Below, piece by piece: positions 15,102 through 21,497 of a stretch of DNA of 21,497 bases (position 1 is its first letter; each line of letters starts with the position of its first letter). This DNA is from G020353115 sp964389685 (lineage in GTDB: Bacteria > Bacteroidota > Bacteroidia > Bacteroidales > VadinHA17). Both the position numbers and the translations under genes were made by a program. The notes under the pieces were generated by a model, which had not been told where the DNA came from, did no database searches, and saw nothing but the letters and a program-made list of their open reading frames with translations. Location: the NCBI GenBank assembly GCA_964389685.1, contig CAYMFM010000064.1, forward strand, positions 1 through 21,497, given 5' to 3'.

Positions 15102-16517
15102 ATGACAAGGCTCGCAATTCATAAAGATTCCCTTGTTCAATTAGGGAAGGATATCCGGGAATCGATTGCCGGAACCGAACTGGATTTTACGTCTGGGAAA
15201 ATTGGTCGTGCCATCTTGCTATTGTCTGTTCCGATGGTGCTGGAGATGGTTATGGAATCGATCTTTGCTGTTGTAGACATCTATTTTGTTTCCTCGCTGG
15301 GTTCCGGTGCTGTTGCCACGGTTGGAATAACCGAATCGTTCCTGACAGTTATTTATGCTATTGGTGGAGGGTTAAGCATCGGCGCTACTGCGCTTGTATC
15401 GAGACGGATTGGTGAAAAAAACAGGGAAGGGGCGTCTATATCAGCCGTTCAGTCTATTGCGACTGCTATTGCTGTGTCCCTGGTCATTGCCATACCCGGT
15501 GTGTTATTTGCCCGCGATTTTCTTTTGGGTATGGGAGCGGAACCTGAAATTGTAGAATCGGGATACATCTACACCTCCATTATGCTGGGAGGGAATGTGG
15601 TGATCATGCTCCTGTTCATCAACAATGCCATTTTCAGAAGTTCCGGTGATGCTGCCTTATCCATGAGGGTGTTGTGGCTGGCGAACCTGTTTAACATCAT
15701 TCTTGATCCACTTCTCATCCTGGGAATCGGACCGTTTCCTGAGCTTGGAATTATGGGTGCAGCAATAGCAACAACCACCGGCAGGGGATTGGCTGTGGTT
15801 TACCAGTTCTATATGCTCTTCAGGGGACATGGCAGGGTTAGAATTGGGATCCGCCATTTAACCCTGAATCTATCTGTGATGAAAAACCTGATCCGTGTTT
15901 CCATGGGTGGTATTGGACAGCACATGATCGCCACATCGAGCTGGATTGCCCTGGTCCGGATCATTGCTATTTTCGGAAGTGATGTGCTTGCAGGGTATAC
16001 CATCGCCATTCGCATTCTTGTTTTCTCCATGCTTCCGGCGTGGGGCCTGAGCAATGCAGCAGCTACCCTTGTTGGACAGAATCTTGGTGCCAAACAACCG
16101 GAAAGAGCAGAACGATCGGTATGGTTAACAGGACGGGCTAACATGATATTTCTCGGGTTAATTGCGGTGATCTTCATTGCCTGGCCCGGATTATTTATCC
16201 AGCTGTTTATCGACGACCGCGCAGTAATTGATGCAGGAGCTCTGTGCCTGAGGATCATCAGTTACGGATATGTTCTCTACGGCCTGGGGATGGTACTGGT
16301 GCAGGCTTTTAATGGTGCCAGTGATACCGCCACACCGACAAAGATCAATCTCGTCTGCTTCTGGATGATCGAAATACCCCTCGCCTACCTGCTGGCAATC
16401 CCAGCCGGTGTGGGTGAAAAAGGAGTCTACCTTGCCATCATTGTATCCGAATCTATCATGACCTTAACCGCCCTTTTCCTGTTCAGGCGTGGAAAATGGA
16501 AGACAAAGGAGGTGTGA
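15102..16517 (+). CDS. MATE-family multidrug/cation exporter
   Basis: The 471-residue membrane protein has about 12 helices arranged as two similar halves. The N-terminal half opens with GKIGRAILLLSVPMVLEMVM and contains VDIYFVSSLGSGAVATVGI and ALVSRRIGEKNREGA. The second half has the corresponding SNAAATLVGQNLGAKQPERAE. These are the characteristic MATE segments. The family exports drugs or metabolites from the cytosol, driven by sodium or protons. ATG 15102 gives a hydrophilic leader of about 28 residues before the first helix, slightly long for the family. It stands alone on the plus strand, divergent from the amino-acid transporter. The next gene is 257 bases downstream, and no hairpin terminator is evident right after the stop. 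Confidence 0.93.
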   Translation: MTRLAIHKDSLVQLGKDIRESIAGTELDFTSGKIGRAILLLSVPMVLEMVMESIFAVVDIYFVSSLGSGAVATVGITESFLTVIYAIGGGLSIGATALVSRRIGEKNREGASISAVQSIATAIAVSLVIAIPGVLFARDFLLGMGAEPEIVESGYIYTSIMLGGNVVIMLLFINNAIFRSSGDAALSMRVLWLANLFNIILDPLLILGIGPFPELGIMGAAIATTTGRGLAVVYQFYMLFRGHGRVRIGIRHLTLNLSVMKNLIRVSMGGIGQHMIATSSWIALVRIIAIFGSDVLAGYTIAIRILVFSMLPAWGLSNAAATLVGQNLGAKQPERAERSVWLTGRANMIFLGLIAVIFIAWPGLFIQLFIDDRAVIDAGALCLRIISYGYVLYGLGMVLVQAFNGASDTATPTKINLVCFWMIEIPLAYLLAIPAGVGEKGVYLAIIVSESIMTLTALFLFRRGKWKTKEV

Positions 16518-16613
16518 ACGAAGTGATCAGTGAGGAGTGAACAGTGAACAGAGAAAAGAGTTAAAGAGGTGAGTAGTGTAAGTAGAAAAAGGTGCTGGGT
16601 GAAAGAAGTGACG

Positions 16614-16633
16614 CCTGCCTGACGGCAGTCAGG
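16614..16633. repeat. Degenerate CCTGCCTGCCGGCAGG-type palindrome
   Basis: The 20 bases CCTGCCTGACGGCAGTCAGG form an imperfect palindrome related to the ones at 8667-8698, 12391-12403 and 12649-12676. It lies in a G/A-rich non-coding stretch (16518-16660) with repeated GTGA and GTGAC words. Confidence 0.55.
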
Positions 16634-16668
16634 AGTAACGAGTGACGCGTGACGGGGAAAAAGATGCA

Positions 16669-16746
16669 TGATCAATGCATGACTATTGTTTGACTATCGT
16701 TTGACCATTATTATGACAACTGTGTGACGATCGTATGACCATCGCC
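16669..16746 (+). repeat. Array of seven 11-bp tandem repeats upstream of the DUF418 gene
   Basis: Units in order are TGATCAATGCA, TGACTATTGTT, TGACTATCGTT, TGACCATTATTA (12 bp), TGACAACTGTG, TGACGATCGTA and TGACCATCGCC. TGAC is nearly invariant and the rest varies around YATYGTT. The unit TGACTATCGTT also occurs exactly in the array at 189-243. The array ends 28 bases before the ATG of the DUF418 gene, so it covers the region where a promoter or operator should lie. No ordinary Bacteroidota promoter was found between it and the gene. Confidence 0.85.
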
Positions 16747-16774
16747 TTTAAGAAACCAAATAAAAGCAACAAAA

Positions 16775-18007
16775 ATGGAATCCACCAAACCATCACCCAT
16801 TCCACAGGCTGACCGGATTTTATCATTGGATGTTCTGCGTGGTTTTGCTGTATTGGGTATCCTGATCATGAATATCCAGAGTTTTTCGATGATTGAAGCT
16901 GCATATCTGAATCCAACTGCATATGGGGATTTGACAGGGCTCAATAAATGGGTTTGGATAGTCAGTCACATGCTGGCTGATTCAAAGTTCATGTCCCTCT
17001 TCTCCATGCTGTTTGGTGCAGGCATTCTCCTGTTCACAAGCAGAATTGAAGCGAAAAATCTGAAACCCGCAAGATTTTATTACAGACGATCTTTCTGGCT
17101 TCTTGTAATTGGTTTACTCCATGCCTATTTACTATGGTACGGTGATATACTGGTTACCTATGCCATTTGTTCGCTGGTACTGTTTTTCTTCCGTAACCTA
17201 TCGGCAAGAAGACAAATCATTATTGGATGCACTTTTGTGGTAATTCCCTCCTTGCTCTATTTGTTTTTCGCATGGTCGATGTCATTCTGGCCACCGGAAT
17301 CGCTGCAATTTTCCATGAATTCATGGAAACCGGCCATTGACATGATAAACCTTGAACTTTCAGCATATCAGGATTCATGGATTGATCAGTTTCAACATCG
17401 CATACCTGCTGCTCAATTCCTGCAAACACAATACTTTCTGATGAATCATGGATGGAGAGCTGGTGGACTAATGCTGATTGGAATGGCTTTATACAAATGG
17501 AAGGTTCTTACCGCCGGGCGATCCAATGCATTCTATATCCGGATGGCTGTCATTGGCCTTGTCACCGGTTATCTGGTGGTTGGGACAGGTATATTACAGA
17601 ATTTCAGAAACCATTGGGTATTTGAGTATTCTATGTTCACAGGAGTACAATTTAATTACTGGGGAAGCATTGCTGTTGCCCTGGGTTATATTGGAGTAAT
17701 TATGTTGATCTTCAAAGCTTTTCAAAAGCATTGGCTGGTGAATGCTTTGGCTAAAACCGGGCAGTCTGCCCTGACCAACTACCTTGGTCAAACCATCATC
17801 TGCACATTGATTTTTTACGGACATGGATTAGGATTGTACGGAACCGTAGAAAGAAGGGGGCAAATCCTGATTATTCTATTGATATGGTTTGTCCAGCTTA
17901 CCGTCTCCAGTCTCTGGTTCAGGTATTTCAGGTTTGGACCGGGAGAATGGATCTGGAGAACATTGACCTACTTCAGGATCCAGCCCTTTCGTAGGACTCC
18001 ACAGTAA
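16775..18007 (+). CDS. DUF418-family multi-pass membrane protein
   Basis: The 410-residue protein has a short polar N-terminus, then RILSLDVLRGFAVLGILIMN (about 14-33), the first helix pattern of the DUF418 and DUF1624 group. About eight to ten membrane helices follow. The C-terminal DUF418 domain (about 225-395) is recognisable from ALTNYLGQTIICTLIFYGHG and the closing FRYFRFGPGEWIWRTLTYF. No enzymatic activity is established for the family, although it is related in pattern to membrane acyltransferases. It lies directly behind an 11-bp repeat array that occupies its upstream region. It converges on the second MacB/FtsX-type permease. Confidence 0.9.
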   Translation: MESTKPSPIPQADRILSLDVLRGFAVLGILIMNIQSFSMIEAAYLNPTAYGDLTGLNKWVWIVSHMLADSKFMSLFSMLFGAGILLFTSRIEAKNLKPARFYYRRSFWLLVIGLLHAYLLWYGDILVTYAICSLVLFFFRNLSARRQIIIGCTFVVIPSLLYLFFAWSMSFWPPESLQFSMNSWKPAIDMINLELSAYQDSWIDQFQHRIPAAQFLQTQYFLMNHGWRAGGLMLIGMALYKWKVLTAGRSNAFYIRMAVIGLVTGYLVVGTGILQNFRNHWVFEYSMFTGVQFNYWGSIAVALGYIGVIMLIFKAFQKHWLVNALAKTGQSALTNYLGQTIICTLIFYGHGLGLYGTVERRGQILIILLIWFVQLTVSSLWFRYFRFGPGEWIWRTLTYFRIQPFRRTPQ

Positions 18008-18053
18008 TGGCTAATGGGTGATCCAATGAACCATTAACAATTAACAGCTTTTT

Positions 18054-18100
18054 ACTTTATACTTTTGACATAGGGATGCCTATGGCATTACTTTTTACTT
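18054..18100. repeat. ACTTTTT heptads and small hairpin beyond the second permease stop
   Basis: ACTTTTT occurs at 18080-18086 and 18087-18093, with degenerate copies ACTTTAT and ACTTTTG at 18054-18067. The two groups are separated by a small hairpin CATAGG/CCTATG. The arrangement copies the 3' flank of the other permease gene (440-466). It fills the 103-base gap between two convergent genes. Confidence 0.65.
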
Positions 18101-18110
18101 TTTACTTGTC

Positions 18111-20525
18111 TCACTCATACCTTAGTGAGTCCGCCGGGTTCTTAATGGCTGCACGTACCGACTGATAACTTACCGTTAGGATGGCAACCACCAGCGTTAG
18201 AATGGCAACCAGGAGATAGGTTAATACTCCCTGGTCAATTCTGTAGGCAAAATCTTGCAGCCAGTTCTTCATCATGAAGAAAGCCAGTGGCCAGGCGATC
18301 ACATTGGCAGCCAGCACCCATTTATTGAATTCCCGGGCTAACAGGAGGACAATGCTGCTTGCTGTGGCACCCATTGCTTTTCGAATACCGACATCCTTGG
18401 TTTTCTGCTCGGTTGTGAAGGATGCCATCCCGAACAGTCCGAGGCAGGCAATAAAAATTGCCAGGATGGAAAAGATCGAGTAGATGGTTCCAAGCCTTCT
18501 TTCTCCTCCATAGATTTCATCAAATTCATCATCCAGGAAAAAGTATTCGAACGGCTGGTCGGCCACCATTTCCTTCCACAGCTCTTCTGCTCTCCGAATT
18601 ATGGTTTGTCTGTTTTCAGGCTGAACCTTAATGAGCAGGAACCGACCGGTCTGTCCTCTTCTCATCAGCTCCAGGCTCATGGGCCGGATCGGGTTGTGTG
18701 CCGACTGAAAATTAAAATCCTTGACTATTCCAACGATGGGTCTGGGTATTATTGTATCAGAAGGCTCAACCAGTCTCTGGTTTAGCGGATCATCCAGTTC
18801 AAGTGAAGGTATGGATGCCTGGTTAATGATAAGTGCATTGGAATCGGTTGGAAACTCCCGGGAATAAAACCTGCCGTCTGTCATTGTAAATCCCATCGTT
18901 TCGAGTATGTCATAATCAGCCCACCAGCGCGAAAGAATATGAACCTCTGAATCTTTTCCTCCCTCTTTTAAAATGCCATTTCCTGAAAATCCCTCTCCGG
19001 GGACATTAACAGAGACTGATGCATGTTCGATCGCCGGATCCTTAAGAAGCTCCTCCTTAAACACCTGCTGGCGGTCGCCTACAGCATTAAACCGCTGGAT
19101 TGCCATGATCTGATCTTTATCGTATCCCAGATCCATATTACGCACAAACCGGATCTGCAAGAATACAGTTAGTGTGCAAATGATCAGGAAGATGGATATG
19201 GTGAACTGGAATACCACCAGAATATTTCTCAATACTCCCGATTTCATAGCATGGGAGAATTTCCCCTTCAGCACAGACAGGGTGTTCACGGATGATTGGA
19301 AGAATGCAGCATAGCTACCGGCGACAAAACCAACAAAAAGGGTTAACAGGATCAATGATGGTATAATGACCGGATTACTGAAATAGTCTACGGTCAGTTC
19401 TTTTTCTGCCAGGTTATTGAATTTCCCTTTCAGCAACTCCACAAGAACTACTGCCAGGATCATCGATAATATACTGATGAGCATGGATTCGGTAAGGAAC
19501 TGGTAAATCAGTTTCCGGCGGCTTGACCCGACAACCTTTTTTATCCCTACTTCCTTTGCACGAAGTGATGAGCGCGCAGTGGTCAGGTTAACAAAATTTA
19601 TACAGGCAATAAGGAGAATAAACAGGGCAACAACAGACAGGATATAGACATATATCGGGTCCATGGCTCCTTCAAAATTCTCTGTGAAGCTGGAATGCAG
19701 GTGAATATCAGTATATGGTTCGAGGTAATAATAATACCGGTTCCCTCCCTCATAGAATTCCGTAAGGGAAATATTCATGATGGCATTAATGATCGGGCCA
19801 AAATACTTTTCCAGGATAGCAGGAAACTGGTCATTGATCTTATCGGGAGTGACACCTTCTTCAAGGAGAACGAAGGTTTGTAACCGGTTACTGCCCCATT
19901 CACCTGCGTCTGGCCTGCCCCTTCCCGTCAAGGATCTTAAAAAATCAAAATCAAGTGAAGATTGTGACGGGGGTGTTTCACATACACCGGTAATCTCGTA
20001 ATCCTCTTCTCCATCAATTCTCAATACCTTCCCTACCGGATTCTCATCACCGAAATACTTCATCCTCATCTCTTCGGTAATGACGACGGTATTCGGTCTG
20101 TCCAATACCGTGTTGGCATCACCGGCAATGAATGGGAAGGTGAAAATTTCAAAAAAGGTTGAATCAACAAAGTAACACTCTTCCTCCGTAAATATTTTAT
20201 CCTCGTATTGAACGATGGTTTGTCCGGCACCTTCGAACCGGGCAGCCTGTTCGATCCCTTCGAATTCTTCCATTAAAGCGAACACCATGGGTGGAGGTGT
20301 TGAACCGGCTTTCAGATCCTGGTTACCCAGCTTAATATCAAGACCTACAATGTAAATACGGTCAGCCTTCTCATGAAACCTGTCATAGGAGAGTTCATCC
20401 TGTACCCAGAGAAGAATAAAGAGGCAGGCAGTCAAACCGATCGCAAGACCGGTTACATTGATGAATGAATATCCTTTCTGCTTGAGAAAGGTTCGGATGG
20501 CAATTTTTAAGTTATACCAGAACAT
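18111..20525 (-). CDS. MacB/FtsX-type ABC transporter permease (second paralogue)
   Basis: The 804-residue protein starts at ATG 20525 and ends at TGA 18111. Its layout matches the permease at 475-2862: helix 1 at about 24-42, MacB_PCD domain, helices near 292-312, 344-366 and 385-408, second-half helix near 434-456, a second periplasmic domain and a C-terminal FtsX block of three helices. The FtsX signatures KEVGIKKVVGSSRR (about 324-337) and KDVGIRKAMGA are present. Shared words with the paralogue include ELSYDRFHEKADRIY and the terminal NPADSLRYE. No ATPase gene is nearby, so the ATP-hydrolysing partner is encoded elsewhere. The substrate is unknown. Unlike the first permease it has no two-component genes beside it in the window. 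A good Bacteroidota promoter lies 35 bases upstream. Confidence 0.92.
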   Translation of the reverse strand: MFWYNLKIAIRTFLKQKGYSFINVTGLAIGLTACLFILLWVQDELSYDRFHEKADRIYIVGLDIKLGNQDLKAGSTPPPMVFALMEEFEGIEQAARFEGAGQTIVQYEDKIFTEEECYFVDSTFFEIFTFPFIAGDANTVLDRPNTVVITEEMRMKYFGDENPVGKVLRIDGEEDYEITGVCETPPSQSSLDFDFLRSLTGRGRPDAGEWGSNRLQTFVLLEEGVTPDKINDQFPAILEKYFGPIINAIMNISLTEFYEGGNRYYYYLEPYTDIHLHSSFTENFEGAMDPIYVYILSVVALFILLIACINFVNLTTARSSLRAKEVGIKKVVGSSRRKLIYQFLTESMLISILSMILAVVLVELLKGKFNNLAEKELTVDYFSNPVIIPSLILLTLFVGFVAGSYAAFFQSSVNTLSVLKGKFSHAMKSGVLRNILVVFQFTISIFLIICTLTVFLQIRFVRNMDLGYDKDQIMAIQRFNAVGDRQQVFKEELLKDPAIEHASVSVNVPGEGFSGNGILKEGGKDSEVHILSRWWADYDILETMGFTMTDGRFYSREFPTDSNALIINQASIPSLELDDPLNQRLVEPSDTIIPRPIVGIVKDFNFQSAHNPIRPMSLELMRRGQTGRFLLIKVQPENRQTIIRRAEELWKEMVADQPFEYFFLDDEFDEIYGGERRLGTIYSIFSILAIFIACLGLFGMASFTTEQKTKDVGIRKAMGATASSIVLLLAREFNKWVLAANVIAWPLAFFMMKNWLQDFAYRIDQGVLTYLLVAILTLVVAILTVSYQSVRAAIKNPADSLRYE

Positions 20526-20559
20526 ATCGGAAGGATGGATTTATTTCATAGACGATTAA

Positions 20560-20591
20560 CAAATATAATTCGTCACCATGAGAATATCTAA
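20560..20591 (-). promoter_or_regulatory. Bacteroidota-type promoter of the second permease
   Basis: On the minus strand TTAG (20591-20588) precedes TATATTTG (20567-20560) by exactly 20 bases. The -7 box is a full match to TAnnTTTG and the -33 box is one base off TTTG. Transcription would start near 20553, giving a leader of about 28 bases before ATG 20525. Confidence 0.6.
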
Positions 20592-20766
20592 TATCATTTT
20601 AAACTGCTCAACACTCCTTCCATATGCTTCATTTGTTCTTCGCTTTTTTCAGGCATTTTGCCGAAGGCAAAACAATCTGAAACAACATGAAACAATATGG
20701 AACTTATTCCCTATCTATATCAGCCCATTAAATTTGCCTCAATCCATTTTATGTTTAATCCTTAAC

Positions 20767-21216
20767 TTAATCTGCCGACGCGCTCGAATGATCGCAAATG
20801 ATCACCCATTTCCCGTCAATTTCCTGCCAGACAAGGGTATAGTGACCGCTAACATCGCCAATGGTTCGGGAGAGGTGGAATTTCCCGATCAGAAGAACAG
20901 TTTTTGTATCGATCTTATACATATCAAGCACCTCAAAGGCAAGTTTTCCCATAACCGTAAGGTCAGGATAACCTGTATGGTACCTTTCTCTTGTGGCTTC
21001 CCATCCATAGGTTGGTCCACCGGAGCCAACGAACACAAGCTTATCCGATTTCCAATAGCCCTCCATAAACCGGTCAATATCTCCCGCATTCCATGCATCT
21101 TCGGTCATTTTAAAAACTTCCATGATGGCGTTTTTATCTTTTTCCGACAGTTCTTCCTGGCTCATAGCCGGGATACAAATGAATAGGGTGATTGTGCAGA
21201 ATAGTATTTTTTTCAT
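20767..21216 (-). CDS. Secreted NTF2-like (SnoaL/DUF4440) protein
   Basis: From ATG 21216 the protein has 149 residues. The frame extends to an upstream ATG at 21264, but the 21216 start gives a clean signal peptide (MKKILFCTITLFICIPAMSQ), and a promoter overlaps the longer version, so I prefer the shorter one. The mature part is a single alpha-beta domain with the DUF4440/NTF2-like pattern: AIMEVFKMTEDAWNAGDIDRFMEGYW near the start, then FVGSGGPTYGWEATRERY, and the closing VSGHYTLVWQEIDGKWVIICDHSS. The fold forms a ligand pocket used by many unrelated enzymes and binding proteins, so no function can be assigned. It is probably periplasmic. It lies upstream of and in the same direction as the second permease, 241 bases away, but each has its own promoter. 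Confidence 0.85.
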   Translation of the reverse strand: MKKILFCTITLFICIPAMSQEELSEKDKNAIMEVFKMTEDAWNAGDIDRFMEGYWKSDKLVFVGSGGPTYGWEATRERYHTGYPDLTVMGKLAFEVLDMYKIDTKTVLLIGKFHLSRTIGDVSGHYTLVWQEIDGKWVIICDHSSASAD

Positions 21217-21221
21217 GCCAG

Positions 21222-21253
21222 TAAAGATAGTTTCATAAACATAATCTGCCAAA
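21222..21253 (-). promoter_or_regulatory. Bacteroidota-type promoter of the NTF2-like gene
   Basis: On the minus strand TTTG (21253-21250) precedes TATCTTTA (21229-21222) by exactly 20 bases. The -33 is a full match and the -7 is one base off. It ends five bases before ATG 21216, so the mRNA would have almost no leader. It also lies inside the longer reading frame, which argues against the 21264 start. Confidence 0.55.
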
Positions 21254-21264
21254 AAGGAATACAT

Positions 21265-21497
21265 TTTCGTGTTGCTTTCATCTATTTACCTGATTACCTT
21301 TATAACATTAAGAAGCAGAGACAAGAAATATTACATCTTATTGGTTCCTTGGATTTATTATTGGATTGATGTAACTTTATGATAGTAAACCAAACAACGA
21401 CAGCGTATATAAGGAATATAAACGCAATGCGTTTATCCACTTGTTGAACTAAACCGCCTTTGGCGGCAGTTTTGCTTCCCACAAAAATCAGCGTAAC
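21265..21497. other. Right-edge intergenic DNA with two palindromes
   Basis: No convincing gene is seen. AAACGCA/TGCGTTT (21420-21434) and CCGCC/GGCGG (21453-21465, followed by TTTT) are small palindromes. A 60-residue minus-strand frame here is not believable because it runs through both. The sequence may be the flank of a gene or repeat outside the window. Confidence 0.4.

Noticed and set aside
20578..21186. 202-residue plus-strand frame
   Set aside because: It is antisense to the NTF2-like gene, which has a signal peptide, a recognisable domain and a promoter; the plus frame has none.
21300..21482. 60-residue hydrophobic minus-strand frame
   Set aside because: It crosses two palindromes, has no credible start region and is compositionally unlike the genes nearby.

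Overview
The window looks like chromosomal DNA from a Bacteroidota bacterium, plausibly an uncultured environmental Bacteroidales- or Marinilabiliales-like lineage. The evidence is a DUF5686 outer-membrane protein, large orphan MacB/FtsX-type permeases, an ECF sigma factor operon encoding DUF4097 proteins, A-rich translation starts without strong Shine-Dalgarno sequences, and candidate promoters of the Bacteroidota form TTTG-N20-TAnnTTTG. I see no rRNA, tRNA, CRISPR array, phage genes or transposase. Identifications come from reading motifs by eye, not from database searches.

Layout. Positions 1-176 hold the last residues of a sensor histidine kinase. It is a close paralogue of the complete kinase at 4429-5790. 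Next is a minus-strand MacB/FtsX-type permease (475-2862). It is divergent from a two-gene two-component operon: an NtrC-type sigma-54 activator (3066-4439) overlapping its membrane histidine kinase (4429-5790). A large outer-membrane DUF5686 protein follows (5919-8567), closed by a hairpin terminator. Facing it is a compact minus-strand operon (11930 to 8811): ECF sigma factor, membrane-anchored HEAT-repeat protein (likely anti-sigma), and two DUF4097 proteins. It has a convincing ECF-type promoter at its head and a perfect-stem terminator at its end.

Positions 11963-12736 are non-coding and packed with palindromes: a 133-bp MITE-like element, then a roughly 396-bp palindrome-rich insertion that appears to have split the terminator of the next gene. 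Then come a C_GCAxxG_C_C redox protein, another palindromic element, a C-terminal remnant of a probable Xaa-Pro aminopeptidase, an APC-family amino-acid transporter (13523-14884), a MATE exporter (15102-16517), a DUF418 membrane protein (16775-18007), a second MacB/FtsX-type permease (18111-20525) and a small secreted NTF2/DUF4440-like protein (20767-21216).

How the genes may work together. The permease and NtrC/kinase genes form a repeated signalling and envelope-transport module. The ECF operon looks like a self-contained envelope-stress circuit. The least explained features are in the intergenic DNA. An 11-bp tandem repeat (consensus TGACYATYGTT) occurs as arrays at two places 16 kb apart, one of them directly upstream of the DUF418 gene. 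A terminator hairpin sequence recurs at two loci, and at one of them its arms are separated by a mobile-looking insertion.
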